The notes under the pieces are model-generated. The model had not been told where the DNA came from. It was given only the letters and a program-made list of their open reading frames with translations, and did not search any database. Source: an uncultured Collinsella sp. (GTDB taxonomy: Bacteria > Actinomycetota > Coriobacteriia > Coriobacteriales > Coriobacteriaceae). From it: 46,913 bases of DNA. The stretch spans positions 1 to 46,913 of the forward strand of contig CABUQV010000018.1 of the NCBI GenBank assembly GCA_902493855.1, given 5' to 3'. The number at the start of each line of letters is the position of its first letter. Positions within the stretch are counted from its first letter, which is position 1. The translations under genes were made by a program, and so were the position numbers. Positions 31,762 to 39,810 of this stretch are shown piece after piece.

Positions 31762-32886
31762 ATGGCACGTGTGCACAACTTCTCAGCTGGCCCGGCCGCG
31801 CTGCCTACAAGCGTGCTCGCCGAGATCGCCGACGAGATGATGGACTACCGCGGTTGCGGCATGTCCGTGCTCGAGATGAGCCATCGATCTAGCATGTACC
31901 AGCAGATTATCGACGACGCCGAGGCAACCCTGCGCCGTCTGCTGAGCATCCCGGACAACTACCGTGTCCTGTTTTTACAGGGCGGTGCCACGCTGCAGTT
32001 TGCGGGCATCCCCATGAACCTCATGCACCGCGGCCGCGCCGGCTACATCGTGACCGGCAACTTTGCCAACAAGGCATACAAAGAAGCCGCCAAGTACGGT
32101 GAGGCCGTGTTGCTCGCGAGCTCCGAGGACACCAACTTCGACCGCATCCCCGACATGGCCGACATCAATGCGCGCATTGCCGCCGAGGCCGCAGGCGACG
32201 GGCTCGACTACGTCTACATCTGCCAGAACAACACCATCTTTGGCACCATGTACCACGAGCTGCCCAGTTGTGGCGATGTGCCGCTGGTCGCCGATGTCTC
32301 GAGCTGCTTCCTGTCGCAGCCGCTCGACGTTGAGCGCTACGGGCTCATTTACGCCGGAGCGCAGAAAAACGCCGGCGCCGCGGGCGTGACCGTGGCCATC
32401 GTGCGCGACGACCTCATCGCAGATGGCCCCGCCTTTGCGCAGACGCCGCAGTACCTGGACCTTAAGACCCAGGCCGCCAAGGGTTCCATGCTCAACACGC
32501 CCAACACCTTTGGCATCTACGTGTGCGGCAAGGTGTTCCGTTGGGTTGAGCAGACCGGCGGACTTGCCGCCATGGCCGAGCGCAACTGGGCCAAGGCCAA
32601 CCTGCTCTACGACCTGCTCGAGCACAGCGTGCTGTTCCATGGCACCACACAGGCCGACAGCCGCTCCATCGCCAACGTCACCTTCCGCACCGGCGACGCC
32701 GAACTCGACGCGGCCTTTGTCGCAGGCGCGGCAGAGCACCAGATTCAAAACGTCAAGGGCCATCGCCTGGTGGGCGGCATGCGCGCTAGCGTCTACAACG
32801 CCGTAACCATGGAAGATGTGCAGGCACTGGCCTCGTACATGAAGGACTTCGAAGCGCAGCTTAGTTTGAGCCCGCGATCTAACTAG
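31762..32886 (+). CDS. serC: Phosphoserine aminotransferase
   Basis: This 374-residue PLP enzyme converts 3-phosphohydroxypyruvate to phosphoserine with glutamate. It has the family start HNFSAGPAALP (5-15), the substrate loop SHRSS (40-44), QGGATLQF (73-80) and the PLP-lysine in YAGAQKNAGAAG (Lys202). GAGGGAGA lies upstream of the ATG. The next gene, serA, begins 71 bp after its stop with its own strong ribosome site and no terminator between, so the two form an operon for serine synthesis. Confidence 0.97.
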   Translation: MARVHNFSAGPAALPTSVLAEIADEMMDYRGCGMSVLEMSHRSSMYQQIIDDAEATLRRLLSIPDNYRVLFLQGGATLQFAGIPMNLMHRGRAGYIVTGNFANKAYKEAAKYGEAVLLASSEDTNFDRIPDMADINARIAAEAAGDGLDYVYICQNNTIFGTMYHELPSCGDVPLVADVSSCFLSQPLDVERYGLIYAGAQKNAGAAGVTVAIVRDDLIADGPAFAQTPQYLDLKTQAAKGSMLNTPNTFGIYVCGKVFRWVEQTGGLAAMAERNWAKANLLYDLLEHSVLFHGTTQADSRSIANVTFRTGDAELDAAFVAGAAEHQIQNVKGHRLVGGMRASVYNAVTMEDVQALASYMKDFEAQLSLSPRSN

Positions 32887-32957
32887 CCCGCAACGCGCGG
32901 GCCGATCAGCCATCTCAGACCACCCTGTATAGATCAAAACCTGCTAAGGAGTTTTCC

Positions 32958-34121
32958 ATGCGCAAGATTAAAACCATCGATGACATTACCAAGGACGGCA
33001 AGGTCGAGTTTGGTGAGGGCTACGAGTTTGTGAGCACCGCCGAAGAGGCCGACGCCATTCTGATGCGCTCGACCGACCTGCACGGCTACGAGCTGCCCGA
33101 GGGCATCCGCGCCATCGCCCGCTGCGGCGCCGGCGTCAACAACATCCCCGTCGAGGAGTACGCCAAGAAGGGCGTCGTCGTCTTTAACTCCCCCGGCGCC
33201 AACAGCAACGCCGTTAAGGAGCTCGTCCTAGGCATGCTGGTGCTCTCGAGCCGCGGCGTGGTGCAATCAATGAACTGGGTGCGTGACAACGCCGACGACC
33301 CCGAGATTCAGGTCGATGCCGAAAAGGCCAAGAAGGCCTTTGTGGGCCGCGAGCTCAAGGGCAAGCGCATCGGTGTCATCGGCCTGGGCAACGTGGGCTC
33401 CAAGGTCGCCAACGCCTGCGTCGATCTGGGCATGGACGTTTACGGCTACGACCCGTTCATTTCCGTCGAGCACGCGTGGGTGCTGAGCCGCGAGGTGCAG
33501 CGCGTGGGCACGCTCGAGGATCTCTGCCGCGGCTGCGACTACCTCACCGTGCACGTGCCCAGCAAGGCCGACACCATCGGCATGATCAGCACCGAACAGA
33601 TTAACCTGCTGGCACCGGACGCCGTGCTCATCAACTACGCGCGCGAAACCATCATTGACGAGGACGCCGTCGACGCCGCCCTGCGCGAGGGCAAGCTCAG
33701 CTGGTTTAGCTGCGACTTCGCCACGCCCAAGACGGTCAAGATGCCCAATACGTTTATCACCACGCACTCGGGCGCCGGCACCGGCGAGGCCGAGGCCAAC
33801 TGCGCCGACATGGCCATCAGCGAGCTCAAGGATTACCTGGAGAACGGCAACATCGCACACAGCGTCAACTACCCCGCCTGCAGCATGGGCAAGGCGCGCG
33901 CTGCAAGCCGCATTGCCTGCCTGCATGCCAACGTGCCCAACATGATCGGCCAGATCACGGCCATCCTGGCCAAGGACAACGCCAACGTGCAGCGTATGAC
34001 CAACGAGTCCGCCGGCGAGAACGCCTACACCATGTTCGACACCGACGAACACCTAGACAGCAGCACCATCGAGGCGCTCAAGCAGATTCCGTCGATGTAT
34101 CGCGTGCGCGTGATCAAGTAG
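32958..34121 (+). CDS. serA: D-3-phosphoglycerate dehydrogenase with ACT domain
   Basis: This 387-residue enzyme oxidises 3-phosphoglycerate with NAD, the first step of serine synthesis. Substrate-domain motif RCGAGVNNI (55-63), Rossmann motif GLGNVG (142-147), catalytic Arg in NYARET and the His in ITTHSGAGTGEA are visible. A C-terminal ACT domain (about 318-387, NVPNMIGQITAILA) suggests control by serine. AAGGAG lies 6 bases before the ATG. It is the short type (about 390 residues) common in Firmicutes and Coriobacteriia, without the extra intervening domain. A GACGGGCA/TGCCCGTC hairpin lies at 34135-34165 after the stop. Confidence 0.96.
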   Translation: MRKIKTIDDITKDGKVEFGEGYEFVSTAEEADAILMRSTDLHGYELPEGIRAIARCGAGVNNIPVEEYAKKGVVVFNSPGANSNAVKELVLGMLVLSSRGVVQSMNWVRDNADDPEIQVDAEKAKKAFVGRELKGKRIGVIGLGNVGSKVANACVDLGMDVYGYDPFISVEHAWVLSREVQRVGTLEDLCRGCDYLTVHVPSKADTIGMISTEQINLLAPDAVLINYARETIIDEDAVDAALREGKLSWFSCDFATPKTVKMPNTFITTHSGAGTGEAEANCADMAISELKDYLENGNIAHSVNYPACSMGKARAASRIACLHANVPNMIGQITAILAKDNANVQRMTNESAGENAYTMFDTDEHLDSSTIEALKQIPSMYRVRVIK

Positions 34122-34184
34122 CGCCGACTGACCTGACGGGCAGTTCCCCATGTGGCCTGCCCGTCGCTGACATTGAATGCCCGC

Positions 34185-34220
34185 GGGGGCGCCTTTCGCA
34201 CGAGAGGCGCCCCCATTTTT
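34185..34220 (+). terminator. Terminator after serCA
   Basis: GGGGGCGCC pairs with GGCGCCCCC around a 12-nt loop, followed by ATTTTT. Confidence 0.92.
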
Positions 34221-34298
34221 GTGAGCGCTCCATTAAATGCACTGAGCCGCTTCTTGGCATACAATCTGTATGTTGACCTAACTATCTGTGAGGTGCCT

Positions 34299-35519
34299 AT
34301 GGTTGATACAGATTTTGCTTGGCGGCTTACGCAAGGGCTCGTGCGGATCGACAGTTCAGACCCGGGTGCGTATGAGGACGAGATTGAGCGCTATATCAAA
34401 GCGTTGGTTGAGGAACGGTTGGCGCAGCTGAGCTATCCGGTACTCGATGCCGTGCAGATTGCAGAGCACGAAGTACTCCCCGGACGCCGCAATCTAATGG
34501 TCACCGTGCCGGGCCAAAGCGACGAGCCACGGCTCGTCTACATCTGCCATTTGGATACCGTCACCTTGGGCGATGGCTGGGACGCGGACATTCCGCCGCT
34601 CGGAGCGATCGTGCGCAACGATAAACTCTACGGCCGTGGTGCCTGCGATATGAAGGGTGGCCTGGCCTGCGCCATTGCCGCACTGGTCCATACGCTCGAG
34701 CGCGTGGCGGCAGAAGGCGAGCTGCCCCACCGCGGCTTTTCACTCATCTGCTCGGTCGACGAGGAAGACTTTATGCGTGGTTCAGAGGCAGCTATCGATG
34801 CCGGCTGGGTCGGCTCGCGTGAATGGGTGCTGGACACCGAGCCCACCGACGGACAGATCCAGGTAGCGCACAAGGGGCGTACGTGGTTCGAAATTGAAAT
34901 GACTGGCGTGACGGCGCATGCGAGCCAGCCCTGGAAGGGCGCGGATGCCGTCGCCGCCATAGCCGAGGTCGTGTGTTCGCTCCGTCGCGCGTTTATGGCG
35001 CTGCCCGCGCACGATGAGCTGGGGCCTTCGACCATCACGTTTGGCCAAATCGAGGGCGGATATCGCCCCTATGTCGTGCCCGACCGCGCCAAAGTCTGGG
35101 TCGACATGCGTCTGACCCCGCCGACCGATACGGCCGCCGCGACGCGCATGGTAGAGCAGGCCATCGCCGTCGCCGAAGCCGCCGTTCCCGGTTGCCATGG
35201 CAGCTACACCGTGACGGGCGACCGCCCCGCCATCGAGCGCGACCCGAACTCTCCCCTTCTAGCAGCGCTCATGCGTGCCGCCGATGACGTGACGGACGTG
35301 GACACGACCGTCGGCTTCTTTACCGGCTACACCGACACCGCCGTCATTGCCGGCAAGACAGGTAACCGCAATTGCATGAGCTACCGTCCCGGGTCGCTCG
35401 CGCTCGCGCACAAGCCCAACGAATATGTGCCCCACGCCGATATCGTTCGTTGTCAGCAGGTGCTAATCGCGCTCGCCGATAACGTGCTCTGGGACGCGAG
35501 CGGCCAAGTTGGGGCATAA
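34299..35519 (+). CDS. M20-family metallopeptidase/deacylase (ArgE/DapE/ACY1 type)
   Basis: This 406-residue protein has the M20 dizinc motifs: ICHLDTV, GRGACDMKGG with the bridging Asp, SVDEEDF with the catalytic Glu pair, VLDTEPTD, and a final YRPGSLALAHKPNEYV-like segment with the metal His. A dimerisation domain lies between about residues 190 and 310. M20 enzymes hydrolyse N-acyl amino acids or short peptides; the substrate cannot be settled. The start at 34299 follows AGGTG; the upstream frame overlaps the serA terminator and is rejected. It lies 39 bp before the DUF1015-like gene in the same direction, so the two are likely co-transcribed. Confidence 0.9.
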   Translation: MVDTDFAWRLTQGLVRIDSSDPGAYEDEIERYIKALVEERLAQLSYPVLDAVQIAEHEVLPGRRNLMVTVPGQSDEPRLVYICHLDTVTLGDGWDADIPPLGAIVRNDKLYGRGACDMKGGLACAIAALVHTLERVAAEGELPHRGFSLICSVDEEDFMRGSEAAIDAGWVGSREWVLDTEPTDGQIQVAHKGRTWFEIEMTGVTAHASQPWKGADAVAAIAEVVCSLRRAFMALPAHDELGPSTITFGQIEGGYRPYVVPDRAKVWVDMRLTPPTDTAAATRMVEQAIAVAEAAVPGCHGSYTVTGDRPAIERDPNSPLLAALMRAADDVTDVDTTVGFFTGYTDTAVIAGKTGNRNCMSYRPGSLALAHKPNEYVPHADIVRCQQVLIALADNVLWDASGQVGA

Positions 35520-35558
35520 TAAGCCGCGAACAAACCGACTCGTGCGTTAGGACCGCCC

Positions 35559-36242
35559 ATGAAAGCACTTCCGTTTCCCTGCATCCGCCCGGCTCAGGAC
35601 CGCGTGCTCGAGGCGCTGCCTGCAATGGGCAGCATCCTGAGCGGCAACGATGCTCTGCGCGGAGCCATTGCCGATGGTCTGATGCTCAAGGACCCGGGTG
35701 CGGCGTATTACGTGTACGAATGCTCGGGCGAGCCGGGACGTGTGACGGGTGTCGTGGCGATCTGCCCGACGAGTGTACTTGCGGGCGGCAAGGGCGATGC
35801 CAGCGCCGACGTGGCCGCCGCTGCGCACGCGATCGCCGAACTCAAAGTTCAGCCGCGCCCCGTGTCGCTCGCCTACGAGGCGTCGCCCGTCATGGACATC
35901 ATCCTGGGCGCTGCCAAAGAGGGCGCCTCGCTCTACGCCGTCACCGACCCCGCGGGCATTACGCACCGCGTGTGGGAGGTCAAGCGCGAGGACGCCGTCG
36001 GCGCCATCCGTGCCATGCTCGACCAGGCGCCGGAGCCGGCACTGGCCGACGACCCTGCCTACGCTGCCGCACTAGTCGAGGCATCACAGCTCCTGGCCGA
36101 CGATGCCCATGCTGCCGGCACCTACACGGGCAAAGAGCCGTTCAACTTTGCTGTAGCCGCACTGTTCCCCGCCGCGCAGATCGCCGGCGCCGCGCCGCAG
36201 GTTCCGACGGGTCTGCTCACGCACCAAGTCGCGCGGTTCTAG
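35559..36242 (+). CDS. Shortened, divergent DUF1015 protein
   Basis: This 227-residue protein matches only the N-terminal half of the DUF1015 family (usually about 410 residues). Recognisable pieces are YYVYECSG.PGRVTGVVA, then GITHRVWEV, and near the end TGKEPFNFAVAALFPAAQIAG. Where the family has the conserved ADGHHR motif, this protein reads LADDPAYAAA, so the strongest conserved residues are gone. DUF1015 genes are commonly found beside serA/serC, which fits this location, but the function is unknown. The loss of the motif and of the C-terminal half suggests a changed or decaying protein, yet the frame is intact and starts after TAGGAC. Confidence 0.65.
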   Translation: MKALPFPCIRPAQDRVLEALPAMGSILSGNDALRGAIADGLMLKDPGAAYYVYECSGEPGRVTGVVAICPTSVLAGGKGDASADVAAAAHAIAELKVQPRPVSLAYEASPVMDIILGAAKEGASLYAVTDPAGITHRVWEVKREDAVGAIRAMLDQAPEPALADDPAYAAALVEASQLLADDAHAAGTYTGKEPFNFAVAALFPAAQIAGAAPQVPTGLLTHQVARF

Positions 36243-36286
36243 CAAGACCAGACCACGCAGCACAAAAATCGGCAGCTCAACAAACA

Positions 36287-36328
36287 GGGGGCGGAGATGC
36301 AGCAGGTACATGTATCTCCGCCCCTTTT
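36287..36328 (+). terminator. Terminator after the DUF1015-like gene
   Basis: GGGGCGGAGAT (36288-36298) pairs with ATCTCCGCCCC (36314-36324), followed by T4. Confidence 0.85.
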
Positions 36329-36371
36329 GCGTCGAGAAGTTATGCCGGCGACCCGAGCCGCCACGCTCGCG

Positions 36372-37007
36372 TTATCCGCGCTGCGGACCTGCAGTAGCCA
36401 CAAGCGGTTCAAGGCCCAGCTCGCGTGCGTAATCCTCCTGCGTAAAAATCTCAATCAGCTCAAACGTGTCGGATTCGTCGTCAAACGCAAAGTGCAGCAC
36501 CGAGCAGTTGCCCGGCACACGGTCGCGCTCGTCTGCCGCCGCGCCCTTCACGTGATCCATAAACTCCTTGATAGCCGAGCCATGACTTACCGCGAGCACG
36601 CACGCATGGTCCGGACGCTGCATAAGCTCGGTCAGCGTCGCCACCATGCGCTCGCGCACCTGCATCTGGCCCTCGCCGCCAAACTGACGATAGAAATCGC
36701 GCCACGGGCGCTCGGGCATAAGCATCACGCGCTCGGCCTCAAAGTCGCCAAAGAACCACTCGCGCAGTCCGTCCAGACGCTCGTACGCCAAGCCCGGCCA
36801 CAGGTTGGCGATAGTCTGCTCGGTGCGATGAAGTGTGGAGGTGTAGGCATGATCGGGTTCAATGCCGCGCGCACGCAAAAACATGCCGGCACGCGCCGCC
36901 TGGTCGCATCCCAACTGCGTAAGCGGCGAGTCACTCCAGCCCTGAATAATACGCTTAAGGTTGAATATCGTCTGTCCATGACGGACCAGATACAGATCTT
37001 TATTCAT
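36372..37007 (-). CDS. Histidine phosphatase (phosphoglycerate-mutase-like), paralogue 1
   Basis: This 211-residue protein begins with the catalytic YLVRHGQT motif (phospho-His), followed by GWSDSPLTQLG, the STLHRTEQTI motif and the second catalytic His in AVSHGSAIKEF. A helical insertion distinguishes it from glycolytic mutases, which are longer. Substrates in this branch vary; phosphoserine phosphatase is one known activity. The start at 37007 follows AAAGGA. It is 17 bp downstream of a close paralogue on the same strand. Confidence 0.9.
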   Translation of the reverse strand: MNKDLYLVRHGQTIFNLKRIIQGWSDSPLTQLGCDQAARAGMFLRARGIEPDHAYTSTLHRTEQTIANLWPGLAYERLDGLREWFFGDFEAERVMLMPERPWRDFYRQFGGEGQMQVRERMVATLTELMQRPDHACVLAVSHGSAIKEFMDHVKGAAADERDRVPGNCSVLHFAFDDESDTFELIEIFTQEDYARELGLEPLVATAGPQRG

Positions 37008-37024
37008 AGGGGTCCTTTCGTTCG

Positions 37025-37567
37025 TTACCAACCCAAGAGCGAAAACGCCCCGTCGCAATAGCCAAAATGAAGCACGGCACCGTTGTCGGGTAGTTCTCCC
37101 TCGCCAGTCACATACTCAAGAAACTCCTGGCAGGCTGAGCCGTGGGAAACCGCCAGCACGCAGTCGTGCTGCGGCCTGGCCATGATGCGGGACAGCGCCG
37201 CGACCATACGTGTGCGAAGCTCACTTTCCGACTCGCCACCAAAGGCAACCGGATAATCACCCCAGGGCTGCGGCGGCATATCGCGATTTGATGTGCCCTC
37301 CAGCGAGCCAAAATGCCACTCACGCAGGTCATCGAACAGCTCAATGGAACGGCCCTCGCCAACGATAAGCTCGGCCGTATGCCGCGCCCGGCCCAACGGG
37401 GAGGAATACACATGGTCAAAGGCCACGCCGCACGCCTCAAACGCCGCGCGCGTCGCCAGCGCCTGCTGACGCCCGCGCGCCGTAAGCGGCGAATCGTGCC
37501 AGCCCTGCAAAATGCTCTGCACATTGAGCTCAGTCTGCCCATGCCGCACCAAATACAGATCGGCCAC
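37025..37567 (-). CDS. Histidine phosphatase, paralogue 2
   Basis: This 180-residue protein shares the layout of its neighbour: DLYLVRHGQTE at the start, GWHDSPLTARG, SSPLGRARHTAE, LREWHFGSLEG and AVSHGSACQEF. The two share several near-identical segments and are likely a tandem duplication. The start codon is GTG at 37567 with GGGAGG four bases before it; earlier starts in the frame run through a repeat and are rejected. The product is shorter at the C-terminus than paralogue 1. The two genes form a unit and may act on different phosphate esters. Confidence 0.9.
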   Translation of the reverse strand: MADLYLVRHGQTELNVQSILQGWHDSPLTARGRQQALATRAAFEACGVAFDHVYSSPLGRARHTAELIVGEGRSIELFDDLREWHFGSLEGTSNRDMPPQPWGDYPVAFGGESESELRTRMVAALSRIMARPQHDCVLAVSHGSACQEFLEYVTGEGELPDNGAVLHFGYCDGAFSLLGW

Positions 37568-37582
37568 ATGCCCTCCCCTCGT

Positions 37583-37620
37583 ACCACCACAAAGGGGACA
37601 GGAGTCTTTGTGGTGATTTT
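37583..37620 (-). repeat. Palindromic repeat family A, copy 7 (diverged)
   Basis: ACCACCACAAAGG with TCTTTGTGGTGATTTT and loop GGACAGGAG. Several arm changes show this copy is older or degraded. It lies between the nitroreductase stop and the phosphatase start. Confidence 0.82.
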
Positions 37621-37650
37621 GCCGCCGGATTGCGCCGCAACGACGCACAA

Positions 37651-38322
37651 CTACAGCAGCACGTCGGCAAGCGGACGCTTGGGTACGTGGTGCACCCGCG
37701 CCTCGTCGCGCCAATAATTGATGGAGCCGTCGGGGTTGGAATCGATCGCATCGATCACCTGTGTCTCGGCCGGAACGCCAAACGCCATGATCAGCTTGAG
37801 CTCATATTTGTCGTTATCGAGCCCCATGGCATCGATCGCGTGGGGCGTAAAGGCCTTGAACATGCAGGCTGCCACCTCGGGCGTGGCGCTGCGGGCGGCG
37901 AGCATCATCGTCTGCGCGGCAATGCCCGTGTCGACATCGGTAATGGGAGCGGCGGGCTTGCCCGGAACGGCGCGCTCGGCAAGAATCGCGATGTAGCCGG
38001 TCGGGCGCTCACCCTCGGCAGGACCCGGCCAGTCCTTAAGTGCGCCGGCCCATGCGAGCTCGTCAAATACACGCGCGCAGTCCTCTGCACCGCTTACCAC
38101 ATGAAAACGCAGACGCTGAGCATTGGCACCACAGGGAGCCAGGTGCGCAAGTTCCGCCAGCTCGAGCAAAAACTCGCGCGGCACTCGCATAGACTCGTCA
38201 AAGCGACGGCACGTGCGGGCGCGGCGAACCAACGCATCAAACGCGTCCAAGCCGAGCTTTTCGCAACCCTGCTTTGCCATCGATTCGACACTCGACGGTG
38301 CCTCGGGAACTGCTTCGTTCAT
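37651..38322 (-). CDS. Nitroreductase-family FMN oxidoreductase
   Basis: This 223-residue protein has the family start region FDALVRRARTCRRFDES (FMN phosphate contact), APCGANAQRLRFHVV, and a GIAAQTMMLAA helix followed by the FGVPAE-type end. Nitroreductase-fold enzymes use FMN with NAD(P)H to reduce nitro compounds, flavins or quinones. The start at 38322 follows GGGGG at 5 bases and is preferred over the longer frame. It is upstream of the histidine-phosphatase pair on the same strand but separated by a repeat hairpin. Confidence 0.9.
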   Translation of the reverse strand: MNEAVPEAPSSVESMAKQGCEKLGLDAFDALVRRARTCRRFDESMRVPREFLLELAELAHLAPCGANAQRLRFHVVSGAEDCARVFDELAWAGALKDWPGPAEGERPTGYIAILAERAVPGKPAAPITDVDTGIAAQTMMLAARSATPEVAACMFKAFTPHAIDAMGLDNDKYELKLIMAFGVPAETQVIDAIDSNPDGSINYWRDEARVHHVPKRPLADVLL

Positions 38323-38557
38323 AGGGACCCCCAATACAAGCCAATTGTCCTTAGGAAAATCTAACCTAAAACGTAGGCAATAACGAACAGGGCTGCAATG
38401 TTCTACACCTGTTGAATAGAAAATCGCGACGTGGGGAACAACGGAAACAATTCGGGACCTTTGGGTTACGTTTCGCCCTCCCCGACCCATACGCCAGCGC
38501 CTTTAAGCGATACTGGTTGTAACGATCAAGGCTTACGCCGCACGGAAAGGAGACATT

Positions 38558-39160
38558 ATGGGCATCTTTAAGAACGATGACCAAAAATCGAGCCAGTTTG
38601 GATTTGACGAGAAAAGCATGGCGGGCAAAGCCGTCAAGGCCGTACGCTGGATCTACGCCATCACGGGCGTCTTAGCACTCATTGCTGGTATCGCGCTGCT
38701 TTTTGCACCCGCCAAGTCCCTCGTCTTTTTGACGACCGTCCTGGGTTTTTACTTTGTAATCACTGCTGCCATCAGGCTGTTCACTGCCATTTTTGAGCCG
38801 CTGCTGCCCACCGGCTGGCGCGTGACGAGCATCATCTCCAACCTACTCATTATTCTGGGCGGCGTCATAATCCTGCGCAACCAGGCCTTCTCGACCGCGA
38901 CGCTCACCACGATGGTGGTTATCGTGGCCGGCTTTGGCTGGATTGTCGAAGGTGTCATGTCCATTCTGGAGTCCGAGCTTTCGTCCAACCGTGCCCTCGC
39001 CATCCTGAGCGGCGCACTCTCCATCATCGCCGGCATGTTCGTGTTTATTTATCCGCTGTGGTCGGCCAAGATGCTCGTCATCTTTAGCGGCGCCGCGCTG
39101 CTGGTGTTTGGCGTAACGCTGATTGTTCGCGCTATTCAATTTGGCAAACTGGTGCACTAG
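38558..39160 (+). CDS. HdeD/DUF308-family membrane protein
   Basis: This 200-residue membrane protein has six hydrophobic segments arranged as three repeated pairs, starting after a ~25-residue polar N-terminus (WIYAITGVLALIAGIALLFA; VVIVAGFGWIVEGVMSI; ALSIIAGMFVFIYPL). It matches the HdeD family, known in E. coli from acid resistance, with an undefined mechanism. GGAAAGGAG precedes the ATG. The following gene starts directly at the next base after its stop, so the two are translationally coupled. Confidence 0.88.
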   Translation: MGIFKNDDQKSSQFGFDEKSMAGKAVKAVRWIYAITGVLALIAGIALLFAPAKSLVFLTTVLGFYFVITAAIRLFTAIFEPLLPTGWRVTSIISNLLIILGGVIILRNQAFSTATLTTMVVIVAGFGWIVEGVMSILESELSSNRALAILSGALSIIAGMFVFIYPLWSAKMLVIFSGAALLVFGVTLIVRAIQFGKLVH

Positions 39161-39643
39161 ATGCCGCGAACGCTCTTTATTGATGCCGACGCCTGCCCGG
39201 TCACGCGCGAGTCGATTAACTGCGCGCGGCGGGCGGGCGTCGCCGTTGTTATCGCCGGCAACAGCACGCAAAACTTGGAACGGCACATTCGCCGCGACGA
39301 CCCGCGCGATGCCGAGCACGCGCGACGCGGCTTTTGGGTCACGACGCTCGATGTGAGCGTGGGCGCCGACAGCGCCGACTTTGCCATTGTCGAACGCCTG
39401 CAGGCGGGCGACGTAGTCGTGACGCAGGACATTGGCTTGGCGAGCATGGTGCTCGGCCGCGATGCCGCCGCAATCGGTGTGCGCGGGCGCGTCTACGACA
39501 AGGCGACCATCGACATGCAACTGTTTATTCGCCACGAGGAAAAGAAGGTGCGCCGCGCCGGCGGACGCACTCGCGGACCGGCGGCATTTACCAGCGAAGA
39601 CCGCGCTCGCTTTAAGCGCAACCTCACCGAGCTGCTGCGCTAA
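39161..39643 (+). CDS. YaiI/YqxD (UPF0178) family protein
   Basis: This 160-residue protein has the family signature LFIDADACPV at the start, then VVIAGNST, ADFAIVERLQAGDVVVTQDIGLA and a basic C-terminus RRAGGRTRGPAAF. It is a PIN-like fold family of unknown biochemical role, probably a nuclease-type domain because of its Asp residues. It begins at the base after the upstream stop (TAG-ATG), with no separate ribosome site, so it is likely translated by coupling. Confidence 0.93.
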   Translation: MPRTLFIDADACPVTRESINCARRAGVAVVIAGNSTQNLERHIRRDDPRDAEHARRGFWVTTLDVSVGADSADFAIVERLQAGDVVVTQDIGLASMVLGRDAAAIGVRGRVYDKATIDMQLFIRHEEKKVRRAGGRTRGPAAFTSEDRARFKRNLTELLR

Positions 39644-39724
39644 CCAAGGTAGATTTTTGGGACATGTCCGGAAATCTGCTTTTTTGCTTTGGGCGGTGTG
39701 AGCGCTCAAAATCCATGGCTCAAC

Positions 39725-39799
39725 AAAAAAGGGGCTTCAAAATGCCATGCGTCGCCGCATTGTGCAGGCGCCGAGCATGGCTATTTTGAAGCCCGTTTT
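39725..39799. terminator. Large bidirectional terminator with 12-bp outer and 7-bp inner stem
   Basis: GGGCTTCAAAAT..GCCATGC (39732-39750) pairs with GCATGGC..ATTTTGAAGCCC (39775-39794), one bulge, flanked by A6 on the left and T4 on the right. It stands between the convergent YaiI-family gene and permease gene. The remaining bases 39644-39724 show nothing else. Confidence 0.88.
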
Positions 39800-39810
39800 G
39801 TTAGGCCCAC

